DNA of 64,000 nt, taken from NCBI GenBank assembly GCA_963989385.1, contig OZ022510.1, forward strand, positions 32,493,448-32,557,447, given 5' to 3'. A program made the translations under genes and the position numbers. The DNA is from Ctena decussata (Eukaryota > Mollusca > Bivalvia > Lucinida > Lucinidae). Positions 30,524-41,759 of the stretch are shown piece after piece; the stretch's first letter is position 1; each line of letters starts with the position of its first letter. The notes beneath the pieces were generated by a model. That model made no database searches. It was not told where the DNA came from and saw only the letters and a program-made list of their open reading frames with translations.

Positions 30524-32287
30524 TAGGGGAAATTGGGGCAAGTGGGACACTTTTTGGAAAAACACCTGCTTTCACAGGATAATAAGATAGAGAAAAAATC
30601 TGTTGGCACTTTATAACTCCTCATCACATGATTTCATATTACACATTAGAGGCCTTGCACCAGTATATGTTAAAAAACAGGGCAGCATTAATACCATGCT
30701 GTCAAATGTCCCACTTAGGTAAGTGGGACACAAATTGCAAATAAATTTTAAGCATTTCAACTTTCATTTATGTTCACTGTGAAAGAAAAATGCATGAGTT
30801 TAAGTTGCAGATTAAACCATTTGTACCACAGAAAGAGAAGCGCAAAAATCAAAACGCTTTGAACCTTTTAATAATATCGGGTGTAGATAACAAAGAAAAA
30901 CTAAAGGGATAAACTTTACCCCGGCATTTAAGTTATTTACTGTGGGCTTAAGTTATATTAACACATTCATTAACTCGAATATGCAAAAGCATTATGATAA
31001 AACGCTCAAAAACTATAATCAGTGCACTGACATTGACAAGATAACGGATGTGTTCCATTCAAAATTAATATCAAAATACCCCACCCGCTACATTTTCTTT
31101 GCAAGTGTTCTTCCCAAATATAATAAAATTCAGACGTCGACACTTTTGTTATTATGGCATTACTATTATGAAGAATCTGTGTGGAAATAATTAAAACCAT
31201 AATACTATGCAAGGAGCGTTTAGAAAAATAATAAATAATCAAACGAAATAAAGTGGGTGGGATAAAGCCAAATTATCATGTTTCAAGTCGAATTTGTCAT
31301 GTGAACAAGAGCTAACTGATCTTTTGTTACACCAGGCTGCTCCCAGCAAGATTCTGTATACCAAAAGTGTCCGACTTATTCCCTGAGCTTCTACATCAAA
31401 ATATATAGCTGAACTTGTAAAGTCAAAATACTGGCGTCCCAGTTACCCCAGTATGTTGAAGTAAATGGCACAGCGTCAGTCAGCTGTTAGACTGTGGTAC
31501 TTGAAAGTTTCAACAATATCGAAAATGATAAAATCATAATAATTTTCTACCATTCTTTTATTTACCATCTTTTTGAAAAAAAGTGTGAAGACTGAAATTA
31601 AAATAGCTAACTCAAAATCATGAGTGCAACATCACAGAAGATGACAGTAAACTGACGTCACGTCAGATCGAAATAGCGTTACATATTTGTAGCTCTATGC
31701 AGACGCGTTGTTGTAGTGTATTGAAAATTTTCATACCAAAAATTTACCACGCTTTCTGTTTAAGACAATAGTATTGGATTTTCACATAAAATAATACCTT
31801 TTTTATAAGTTCAATTCCCTTTTTATATGTGCCATGTACATTACGTCGCTTCAGTCACAGCTTACGTCAGGAATGTTATTTTACAAATGGGCTAATAAAC
31901 ATTTGCTTATTTAACGACAAGAAACAATAATATTTTAGCTCAACTTTAGACAATGACCATTTGTTTTCCCTTGCTCGAGCGATATAATTTTAAGTGTCTC
32001 AGTGGAAGGGTTAATTTATAACGATGGTTCATACTGACCAATGCTGCTATATCCTTCTTATGCAAATGAATGACCTCGCCTATTCTGGACCTTCAAATTT
32101 AAAATGCCAGCAGTGCATTCTTTTGAATATCTAAGACTCGTAAAAATTCCATTTCTAAACAAAGCAATAGAAATGCTTTGGCAATATTTATTGACTTGGT
32201 AAGTGCGCACCATATGCTGGGTCTGGGGCTCTATGAATAAAATGTGTCCCACTTACCCCATTGTCCCACTTGCCCCAATTTACCCTA
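30524..32287. mobile_element. Element S: TA-flanked inverted-repeat transposon
   Basis: The body 30526-32285 begins GGGG and then AAATTGGGGCAAGTGGGACA; the right end carries the complement with one change. TA at 30524-30525 and 32286-32287 fits a Tc1/mariner/pogo-type target. GTCCCACTTA...TAAGTGGGACA motifs recur just inside both ends (30713-30730, 32244-32263). The longest internal frame (82 codons) has no transposase features, so it is non-autonomous. It inserted one base after the histone downstream element of the gene before it. Confidence 0.85.
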
Positions 32288-32755
32288 CCCCATACGAATT
32301 GTCGCATTCTGCACACAAACCTCATGACTAACTGCATTAAAACAATATACACATCTACTTCTTAACCTTAATAACAATTCCAGCATAATTTCAAAACTTT
32401 ACAAACCTTAAATACGCTATTTTCCCTTGAACATACACTAAGCGCAGCTTCTATGGCGGCCCACGTCTTGTTTACTTCGGCTAGATATAACTGACATCAT
32501 AAACGTTCAAACATAACGTCACAACTGGCCAAAGACGTCGCGTGATCCCGCAAGTTTTCTTGTGTGCTCCTACAGATCCTACAAACTTCCTATAACGTCC
32601 CGCAAAGTTGCGTGCATGATTCCACGGCTATTTCTTGTGGGAAAATGGCGCTGAATCGTCCTAAGAACAACTCTGCGAGCCTAGGAACTTGACTTCTACG
32701 GCTTTAAAAGGGCCTAACAGGGGCTCACTAGCCTAAATAAGTTAACTCATGGATT
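32288..32755. other. No gene; slightly CpG-richer stretch
   Basis: 32440-32700 contains several CG words and a CCACGTC/GACGTCGCG cluster ahead of a short ATG-led frame at 32644. I do not see enough to call a gene. Confidence 0.35.
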
Positions 32756-32864
32756 GGCATCTTTGGGTACGGCCATGTATTTTTACACTAGGCGACCGTG
32801 CGGAGTTTTTTTCAGGCCAAAAGTCTATGTAAAAATACATGGGAAAATCCGTACCCAAAGTGCC
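32756..32864. mobile_element. 109-bp foldback element
   Basis: GGCATCTTTGGGTACGG at the left pairs with CCGTACCCAAAGTGCC at the right, and ATGTATTTTTACA with TGTAAAAATACAT inside. The loop is GC-richer (AGGCGACCGTGCGG). No coding capacity. Confidence 0.75.
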
Positions 32865-33965
32865 TGTCCTTACTACTACCATTTAATAACGCTGTTTAGC
32901 GAGCTATTGTCGGATTCTCCGACAGTTCTAGTTAATTCATTGTTTATTCCCTCCATGCATTCAGTACTGTAATTTTTCGAAAGAGATTCGTATCGTGGGA
33001 TTGAGAGCCAGTCTTCTCCTGCTTGTTTTCCCCTGTCTAGTTTTGTGTTCAAAGATATCTTCACAACCATGTATGCTGGAAAGTTCATATTTAGTGACAA
33101 TGACAAGTTGTATCGTAGGATAGAGAACCAGTTTTCTCCAATATATTTTTCCCTGCGTTCAATTTTCTCCTCTCCGTGTATTCTTTCTATGCCTTCAGTA
33201 TTTTGTATTCTTTCCATGCCTTCAGTATTTTTTCGTAAAAGACTTCAGCAAATGTTCAAGGAAGAATCTTCATATTTGATATATGAGTTGACAATTTCTG
33301 TCCATGTGAAATTTTATTTTTTATTCTATATTTCATATCATAGAAACTTAAGTAGAATAATTGATTTGGGTATACATATTGACAACGGGTTCTATCTCTC
33401 TATACTCCATGTAATGAAAATAACACCATTTACGAAAGCCTGTTAAGCGGGGATGTAGTCAAATTCTTCGAAGTTCTAGTTGACTATAAGATAGGCAAGT
33501 ATATCACACATACAATATAAAAACTGCATTACTGTGGCGAAGACAAGTGTGAAAGTGAAATTGTTTAAGCTTGAAAAGTAGACTTCCTTTCGTGTTCTTC
33601 ATAATTTTGACCAAAACAAAAAAAATAAAATAAATAAAAAAATAAAAATATTAATAAACAAAATATTCACAGTCTACTTCATTTTTTTTATCTGCTCAAC
33701 CTGATTATGTGTAAAAGAGTTGCAAAAAAAACTGGTACGCTCTTTACAATGTATTGAAGTACCTTCAGACTTAAATACATATTCTATAGTGATGTAAATT
33801 TCGGCATCTAAGTTTGACCTTGACCCTTGTCAGGCTTAATAAGGTGAACATTTGGAAAACAAAATCAAGTGAGTTGATATTCTTGCTGAAAAAAAATATA
33901 ATCAGCTTCTGCAGTGGTGAAGCTCCTCACATTTTGTCGGCAAAATGGGAGTGTTTCTGCATGTA
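32865..33965. other. No gene; diverged direct repeats
   Basis: GTATCGTGGGATTGAGAGCCAG (32990) and GTATCGTAGGATAGAGAACCAG (33111) are diverged direct repeats, each followed by TTTTCTCC or TCTTCTCC. Frames on both strands here (113 and 133 codons) follow this repeat and show no domain. Confidence 0.4.
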
Positions 33966-33967
33966 CT

Positions 33968-34156
33968 CTATTTCTAACTTGAATATGTCGTTAAAAATAT
34001 ATTGTAAGTTATAAACAACTTGTCCCTGAATGGTTTCAAAGGTGTCCCTGAATGGTTTCAAAGGTTTCTGAATGTACCAGACTATTTCTAACTTGAATAT
34101 GTCGTTAAAAATATATTGTAAGTTATAAACAACTTGTCCCTGAATGGTTTCAAAGC
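33968..34156 (+). repeat. 114-bp tandem duplication
   Basis: CTATTTCTAACTTGAATATG starts at 33968 and 34082 and the following 70 bases are identical. GTCCCTGAATGGTTTCAAAG is itself duplicated next to the first copy. Confidence 0.85.
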
Positions 34157-34420
34157 TGCTGTATGATCATTGCTTTCTTTCATTATTTTTTCAGTTCATT
34201 GAGCTTTCCTTTCTAAGAAAAAATATCAATGTTAATACTGATCAAGCATATGTTACGTATGACGTCGCTGTTATTCAGTGGATAACGTCGTGTCATAAAA
34301 ATCGTATGACCACACGTGTAATAACACTTTGGTGCGTACATGTAACGTCACTGACAACGTTCATGTCATCAATGCTTTTTCTTATTGCAATAATGTTAAT
34401 TTGAAAGGCGATAAACTGGC
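34157..34420. other. No gene identified
   Basis: An 86-codon plus frame here lacks any recognisable domain. CGTAACGTCACTGACAACGT-like words are visible but unassigned. Confidence 0.35.
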
Positions 34421-34503
34421 CATATGATAAACAGAATCTTACACTCGTGGTCATTTCATATGAAATTTATGAAACTCGTACTCGTGTAAGATCCTTTATA
34501 TTT
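34421..34503. mobile_element. Foldback element, family Q, copy 2
   Basis: CATATGATAAACAGAATCTTACACTCGTGGTCATTTCATATGAAAT on the left and ACTCGTGTAAGATCCTTTAT on the right pair. Same termini as 353-505 but without the inner GATAAGATGC hairpin. Confidence 0.65.
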
Positions 34504-34896
34504 GAAAGCATTTATCTTCAGCTGACTGTAAAGTCTAGACTTAGCTCACTGTAAGCTTACACTACAATCAAAACAAACTCGTTATCTATTTAGAAAATAG
34601 ATATAATAGCTTGTATTGATACCATCTTATTTGTTAGACTTAAATGGCTTTCTAGACAGACAGATACGATTTATTGCGGATTATGTTTTATCGGGGAGTA
34701 AGTTGCTTGATTTCTCCGGTTGACCATAAATTCTAGAACCGCTGTATTAAAAGGTTATGCAGTTAACTCTTATTCGACCAGTTCAGCTTTATTTGTTTTA
34801 TATCATAATTGTATGTCTAATATGACTGGTGCTTGCTGTTTATGTCAGATATACGATTCAATCTTTGTCGTATGCGTACAAATTATTTCTTCTAGG

Positions 34897-35374
34897 TTAA
34901 AGTCTTCAAGTCCCATCAGTGGTAAAAACGTCTTGACACAAATCATCGTAAAAAAGCGGTTCAACCTTCGCATTTGGTAATGCAATGTGGGTTGATGTGC
35001 AGATATTGAGTCATCTAGTTGGCAAAAAGTAGAGAAAACAAGGTGTTGAAAATAAACAAATTCCTCGTCAAAGTACAATTTCCAATTCTGGTTTCTCATC
35101 CAGTAATGCGATATAAACATAGTCGGGATAGTGAATTGGGCTTCACTCTTGTACATTGTTATTCTACCATTTAAAAAAAAAAACTGATGAAATCGGAAGA
35201 TCATTTTAGTTGCCAAATTAAGTTTTCAAACCCGTTTTATGTGAAACTCAAGGATGTTTTATCTATTTAAAGCTACCTAGTCACGGTCATATACAATGTC
35301 GAAACTACAGTGAGAAGCTTGCACGATACCTAATGATATTTTTTTTCATGCTGATAGAGCAAAGTGGCATTTAA
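34897..35374 (-). mobile_element. Family C element, minus copy
   Basis: TTAA at 34897-34900 then AGTCTTCAAGTCCCATCAG; the other end is GCTGATAGAGCAAAGTGGCA then TTAA at 35371-35374. The whole length is 478 bp, matching the other full copies. The 123-codon frame inside is on the element's own sequence and is not a gene. Confidence 0.8.
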
Positions 35375-36195
35375 AAGTGTTTGCACATCACTGAAGCAGC
35401 TAGGCTTGTATCATCGATACATGGTTTATTGACGTTGAAATGCCAAATGCTCCACCGTTTTGCTGACCTTGTTGACTTTCAAGCCAAATATACAGTAATT
35501 TGCGCACTAAAATGATACCAGTATAGGCCATTTTTACGTGTCCGATGCATACAATTTACATCAGGGCAGCGTGTTCTATCCGATGTAAAAGCTGTAGAAT
35601 ATGCCTGTTGTTATAATCCCAGTATTTATTATTTATTCAGCCATCGAAACACTATCCAGAATTAATTGTAAGCCTTCGTGCTTTACAAATCGTATCAAAG
35701 AAACAGTGATACGAAGCAGATACCTTGACACGACTGGAAAAACTCAATATTCAACATGCGAGTGCATTCTTTGAAGTTTTATAAAATAATGGGAAGATCC
35801 GTACGGAAAAGAAGCAATAATACACGATAATGGGTAAACACATTTCAAAATAAATTTATAAAAAATTCGAACAAAGCCTTACTTGTTTAAAAACAAGGTC
35901 ATTATTTTTAAAATGTTTTCAGTTATATTTTCCGTCCATTGCACTGGCCGAACACGAGTCCTTCTATCATAAAAAGATTCCATACGTACACCTTTTAAAA
36001 TACTTGGTGTTTGATACCGAGAATTCACTCAATGGCAGAGCATATGCAACATAAGTTTTCAAATCCTGGCTTAAAAACATTAAGCCTAGGTTTGAACTTC
36101 AAATGTTCAAATTGTCAATCATAGGTTCGAAAGATAATTTCTCAAACCACGATTTTAACTTTCATACTTAATCCATTAATGCCTCGCGTTCCATA
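35375..36195. other. No gene identified
   Basis: AT-rich; nothing supported beyond short frames. Confidence 0.4.
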
Positions 36196-36199
36196 AAAT

Positions 36200-36275
36200 G
36201 GATATAGGCAAACAGTGCCGACCCACATCAGACGCCGCAAAACGCGGCGTCTGATCAGGGTCTACACTATTTGCA
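36200..36275. repeat. Perfect GC-rich hairpin in a dispersed repeat
   Basis: TCAGACGCCGC at 36228-36238 and GCGGCGTCTGA at 36244-36254 form an 11-bp perfect stem with loop AAAAC. Similar text (CTGATCAGACGCCGCGTTCT, GCATCTGATCTGGGCCAG) is at 53628-53670 and, weaker, at 9070-9145, so it belongs to a dispersed family related in wording to foldback R. Confidence 0.65.
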
Positions 36276-36322
36276 TATGACAAATGGGTATGTTTTACAA
36301 TTATCACAAAATAATAAAAAAG

Positions 36323-38285
36323 AACAAGAGGGCCATGAGGCCCTGAAATCGCTCACCTGGGCAATTGGCAAGGTGGCTTTTTCTTATCATGTCTGAAATT
36401 ATCAAAATATGAGTCTTGGGTCAAAAGTCAAAGAATGACCATGACCGCTTGTACTCATAAATCTTCATGTACTCATTAAGACAACCATATATACCATTTT
36501 TAGGCCAAAATCTTCAAAACTTTCCACAAAATCTTATGTTCTAGCATTTTCCCATATTTGACCATGCCACAAAAAAGGTCAAGGTAAACCCAAGGTCACC
36601 ATTTGAACACTCTTGGTGGTACTCTAGTACTCCATGCTACTTAACAAGTTTCAAGGCCATAGATGTATTGGACCTGGAGAAGAAAAATATTAAAGATTTA
36701 TCCCATAAGTGGTAATGGCGGCCATGTTGGTCATGTGACCTTGACTGTTTGAACAAATTTTTATTCAATCAACCCCTGGAGGCTCTATATGAAATGTGTC
36801 TACAATTGGCCCTTTGACTTTTGAGGAAATGGTTGAAAATGTCAAAATATGAGCGATCTGGATCAAAGGTCAAGAAATGACCTTGACCTCTTGTACTCAT
36901 GATTCTTCATGACCTCATTAAGACAACTGTATATACCAATTTTTAGGCCAAAATCTTCAAAACTTTCCATGTAATCTTACGTTCTAGGATTTTCCCATAT
37001 TTGACCTTGCTGTAAAAAAGGTCAAGGTCAACACAAGGTCATAATTTATCTTGATAGTATTCAAGTACCCAATGCTACATACCAAGTCTCAAGGCCATCG
37101 GTCAATTGGTTCTGGAGAAGAAGATTTTTAAAGGTTTTTACCATATATGGGCATAGTGGCCATGTTAGTCATGTGACCATGACCGTTAGAATTTTTTTTC
37201 ATTCCCTCAACCCCTGGAGGCTCTATATAAAATTTGGTCACAATTGGCCCAGTGGTTTTTGAGGAGATTGTTTGAAATTGTCAAAATATGAGAGTTCTGG
37301 GTCAAAGGTCAAAGAATGACCTTGACCTCTTGTACTCACAAATCTTCACGTACTCATTAAGATGACTGTATATACCGATTTTTAGGCTAAAATCTTCAAA
37401 ACTTATAATGAAATCTCATGTTCTAGCGTTTTCCCAAATTTGACCTTGCCGTAAAAAAGGTCAAGGTCAACACAAGGTCATAATTTGAACAATCTTGATA
37501 GTACTCAAGTACTCAATGCTACATACCAAAACTCAAGGCCATCGGTCAACTGGTTCTGGAGAAGAAGATTTTTAAAGGTTTTTACCATATACGGGCGTGG
37601 TGGCCATGTTGGTCACGTGACCTGGACGGTATGAATAAATTTTTGTTCCCTCAACCCCTGCAGGCTCTAAATGAAATTTGGTTTCAATTGGCTCAGTGGC
37701 TTTTGAGGAGATTGTTAGAACTTGTCAAAATATGAGAGTTCAGGGTCAAAGGTCAAAGAATGACCTTGACCTCTTGTAATCGTAAATCTTCATGTAGTCA
37801 TTAAGATGACTGTAGATACCAATTTTTAGCCCAAAATCTTCAACAGTTTCCAAGATATCTTATGTTGTAGCATCTTGCCATATAAAAGCATAAGGAAGCA
37901 AATTTGACCTTACCGTAAAAAAAGTCAAGGTCAACCCAAGGTCATAATTTGAACAATCTTGGTAGTACTCGCGTACCCGATGCTACATACCAAGTTTCAA
38001 GGCCATCGGCCTATTGGTTCTGGAGAAGAAGATTTTTTCAGGTTTTTACCATATATGGGCATGGCGGCCATGTTGGTCATGTGACCAGGACCGTTTGAAC
38101 AACTTTTCGTTCCTAAGGTCCCAGGAGGCTCTATATGAAATTTGGTTACAATCGGCCCAGCGGTTTCAGAGGAGAAGTCATTTGAAATTGTGGACGGACG
38201 GACGGACGGACGACGGACGGACGGACGACGACGGAGCCTTATCATCCTATAAGCTCCCCCGGAGCCGCTGGCTCAGGTGAGCTAA
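36323..38285 (+). mobile_element. Element G: four 440-bp tandem units, hairpin ends
   Basis: Starts with an AGGGCCATGAGGCCCT hairpin, then GCTCACCTGGG; ends with a GCTCCCCCGGAGC hairpin and CAGGTGAGC at about 38284, the complement of GCTCACCTG. Units marked by GACCTCTTGTACTCA recur at about 36443, 36883, 37323 and 37766. Each has TCTTCAAAACTTTCC, AAAAAGGTCAAGGTCAAC and GGTTCTGGAGAAGAAG. A (GGAC)n tail is at 38193-38230. Same architectural class as F and H; no gene. Confidence 0.75.
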
Positions 38286-38299
38286 AAACTTAACCAGAC

Positions 38300-38510
38300 A
38301 AACCTTAATGGACACATGGGCTTATTCATCTGATAAGATAAAACAGTACTATGGGCATAAATGGGTTAAGTTCCAAAATAACCATGGGCTTACAGTACTA
38401 TGGGCATAAATGGGTTAAGTTCCAAAATAACCATGGGCTTATTCATCTGATAAGATAAAACAGTACAATGGGCATCAATGGGTTAAGTTAAAAAATAACC
38501 ACTTCTTGAA
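38300..38510 (+). repeat. Short tandem repeat (GGGCATAAATGGGTTAAG)
   Basis: CAGTACTATGGGCATAAATG with GGTTAAGTTCCAAAATAACC appears three times, with TTATTCATCTGATAAGATAA between two of them. Period about 50-75 bp. Confidence 0.7.
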
Positions 38511-38689
38511 AGTCCGAGACCACGGACTGAAACATTCAGTTATGTTTCAAAATAACAATAACCCCTTAAAGGCCCCATTGCTCTATCAGCGTGAAAAATT
38601 TTATCATAAAGTATCGCTGCAAGCTTCTCAGTATAGTTTCGTTAGTGTAAATGACCGTGATTAGCCAGTTTTAAACAAACAAGCTAGTT

Positions 38690-40581
38690 CTGACGAAATG
38701 CCGCCAGAGAAGTCAAGCCACATTGTGACAGTCCATCTCTTGGACGACATTTATGTATCAGCAATGTAAAACATTGCTCTGCTTGGGCTGTTCTTAGAGA
38801 TGAAGTCGTTAGTTTTCAGAGAGCTAAAACCTGTTACAGTCGAGACAAATACTTAAGTCCTTTATTATTATCATTTATTTTGGTCTATTGATGGGGATTT
38901 TATGGCCAAAATTTTCAGATTTGGGCCACGTTCTAAAAACTATAATGCAGTGAACTGAATAGTTACAAATATATTAACTGTATAAAAGTATTAAAAATGC
39001 GAAATCAGTGGACATTGAAATTGGGTCAAAATAACCTGGTAATATCGGTAATTGCACATTGCTGATGTACTTAAAGTATCAAGTTGCTACCGTAACAGGC
39101 AATCTATTCATCTATCTCTTATAAAAATCTATACCCGAGTCTAACAAGATTGGGGACGTACATACACACACGATCAAGTACACATACGCAGACAATCTGA
39201 ATACAGTATACAATGACTGACTAGAATTTTAGGGTAATCAGGCACTAGAGGCACGTAGCGATTAGCTTATTAGATAATGGACGTTAATCATTCTTTTGTA
39301 GTACCACTCTGTCTTTAGACAAGAAATGCAGAATTTCCGGGAATTTCCATGTGCACCTGGGTGGCACGGAATATGCCTAATATGTTTTAAGCATTTGATC
39401 AGAACACAGGAATTTGACTTTTTAGTTTGAGTTTCATATGAAAATTTCATCAAAATGACGTACAACAGAAAATGATCGTCTAAACGATACCCTGATCAAA
39501 TCAGATTTCCTGTACAGCACAGGCACTTGTTTCTCAAGAGGAGCTATAAGAGTTAGGGCATTTTTGCGTTGCAAGAGAGGCAATAATAGTGGGGATGTGT
39601 TTATACGAAACAAGTGCTGTACAGGTAAAGCTTTGGAAAAAAATTCAATCAGTTATAAGAGTTAGGGCATTTTTGCGTTGCAAGAGAGGCAATAATAGTG
39701 GGGATGTGTTTATACGAAACAAGTGCTGTACAGGTAAAGCTTTGGAAAAAAATTCAATCAGTTGACTAGAATTCCCGAACATGCATTTTCTTTTAGGAGC
39801 TACCAAAGGGTATCCTTATGTTGTTCTGCTGCACAATAATAGCATATGGCTCAAATAATGATTAAAACCCCCAAAATGGAGTATCTGTGTTGGAAAAGCA
39901 TATTTATTTATATATAGTTCGTTTCGGTAAAACACGTGCATTCTGGTGCGTTCCCGTATTTTCGTGTTTTTACGTATTTTGTTAGTGTGATTTGACATTG
40001 CGTATTATATATCATTTGTCTTCATCTTTAGACGTACATTTTACCGCTAAGAGGGCATTTGTGGGATTTTAACTCCCAACGCGGGTATTCTATCGCTGGG
40101 ACGGATTAAACATTTTACCTACTTTGAATTCGACTTTTTGTGTTTATAGTCTCAACTAGATCAGACTTACGTATTTTCTAAGTGGATTTGAAATGATTAG
40201 TCCTATATGTAACTATTTCAATGCCTTAACATTATTTATTTTGCTGCTACATACATGTTCAGCCATTCATAAAAATCCATTGCGGTTTACGCGGATGCGG
40301 GTGCGGGTTACACTTCTTATCTATTCTCCATTCTCGTTCCGGTATTTCTACGGACCGAATCCAAAGTACTCACTTCCTTTACTACTTGCGCATCTAGATA
40401 TAGTCCCACGTTTCAATTAATAATTGTTATCTACATGAGACTCTTAACAGACAGGTTTTAAGTTTTCTTTCTCGTATAATCGATTCTTGATTCATCAGTA
40501 AGCAACTAAAACACCAAACGCATCACATAAAAAACTTGGACTCATATTAATATATAGTCAAGCCGTCTTGCGGCTTGACTA
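38690..40581 (+). mobile_element. Insert with a terminal hairpin and CTAA end (possible Helitron-like)
   Basis: Lies inside the family C copy. Its right end is AGTCAAGCCG-TCTTG-CGGCTTGACT at 40556-40580 followed by AA, so a 10-bp hairpin next to a CTAA. Helitrons end in a hairpin close to CTRR, but the usual spacer of about 10 nt is absent and the 5' end is not clear. No helicase or Rep-like frame. Contains the 109-bp duplication at 39545-39762. Confidence 0.45.
39545..39762 (+). repeat. 109-bp tandem duplication
   Basis: TATAAGAGTTAGGGCATTTT starts at 39545 and 39654 and the copies are identical through AAAATTCAATCAGTT. Near-perfect identity points to a recent event or an assembly artefact. 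Confidence 0.85.
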
Positions 40582-41147
40582 ATAAAACATCATTGAGTTT
40601 CACATAAAAAGGGTTTGAAAACTCATTTGGGTCATTTAAGTTGGCAACTAAAATGACCTACTTTCGATTTCATTAAGTTGAATAAAATGGTAAAAATACA
40701 ATGTACAGGCGTGGAGTCCCAATCGCTATCCCGCTTAATTTTATACAGCATTGCTAGACGGGAAACTAGAACAGGAAATTTGAATTTGTGGAGCGATTTG
40801 TTATTTTTCAAAATCTTGTTTTCTCTATTTTTTTTTTCCAGTTATATGACTCAATGCACACCAACCCACATTTTATTACCAAACACGAAGGTTCGCCTTT
40901 TACAACGATTTGAGTGTAGACGTTTTTACCTCTGATAGGACTATGGAGACTTTAAATGATTCAGTCCATGGTATAAAACTTACTGCTCCTTCAATATTTT
41001 AAACCACGGATTCAGTCAAAGAATCATTAAACCCAAACCTACCAACCAACCCTTGCCTAACCACCCCACCCTTTTACTTTCTAGGCGATGGATAAGCCAA
41101 AGGACAGGGGGGGAGCAGAAGCATAAATTTGAATCTTAAATAGTTAC

Positions 41148-41600
41148 TTCAAGAGCAGAGAATACATGCAGAAGAAGGGACATGGGCCAGACTACGTAGT
41201 TTCCGCCTGTTGACGAAACCAGAGAAAAGCTACTGTAATTTCTTAATTTTAATTTGGCAGTCGATTCAAAGACTGATTTGTATCAAAAAGGATCCAAATA
41301 ATATAAAAGACGATGATCTAGAATAATAGTATTAATCAATCTCAAATTTAGATTCTCAGAATATGTCCTCCGATCTCAAAGGACAAATGAAATATAATCT
41401 GCACTACGGCAAAACACCAGCTGCAGTGAGGTAAACTTAAAATCTCAGTTCCTTCAAGAGCAGGGAATACATTCAGTAGGACATTAAATCCTCGTCAGTG
41501 ACCCTGGCAATATCTGGTGACGTAACCAGAGAAAAGCATACTGTAATTTCTTGATTTTAATTGAATGGGCCATCGATTCAAAGACTGATTCAAAAACAGA
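41148..41600 (+). repeat. Dispersed repeat K, copies 2 and 3
   Basis: Two direct copies (41148-41345, 41452-41600). Both have CAAGAGCAG, AATACAT, ACCAGAGAAAAGC, CTGTAATTTCTT and GATTCAAAGACTGATT. Copy 2 has GGACATGGGCCAGACTACGTAG, which is also in the minus-strand pseudogene at 59070-59095. Confidence 0.7.
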
Positions 41601-41759
41601 TATAAGACGCGGTTCTGATCAGGCGTTGACACCCACAGGACAAGGTGCTTTTCAGAAGACGGAGGAGCTGATGATAACCTTTCGTGTATAGCTACAGAGG
41701 GCAAGACAGCCAACCCAGCCAATACTTAGCTTTGCCCTTGAGAAGCGAAGGATCTGCTA

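Larger units (their letters stand above)
38576..40955 (+). mobile_element. Family C element split by a 1.9-kb insert
   Basis: The 5' part is 38576-38680 (TTAAAGGCCCCATTGCTCTA to GATTAGCCAGTTTTAA) and the 3' part is about 40582-40955 (AATAAAACATCATTGAGTTT to GGAGACTTTAA). The two parts join at the expected place of the consensus (AACAAAATAAAACATC). The insert ends with a perfect hairpin. Confidence 0.75.

Noticed and set aside
36430..37930. CRISPR-like regular repeat spacing
   Set aside because: Units are 440 bp and homologous throughout, in a eukaryotic tandem-unit element; not a CRISPR array.
37997..38280. Frames with RPSVRRPSV text on both strands
   Set aside because: Translation of the GGAC-repeat tail of element G.
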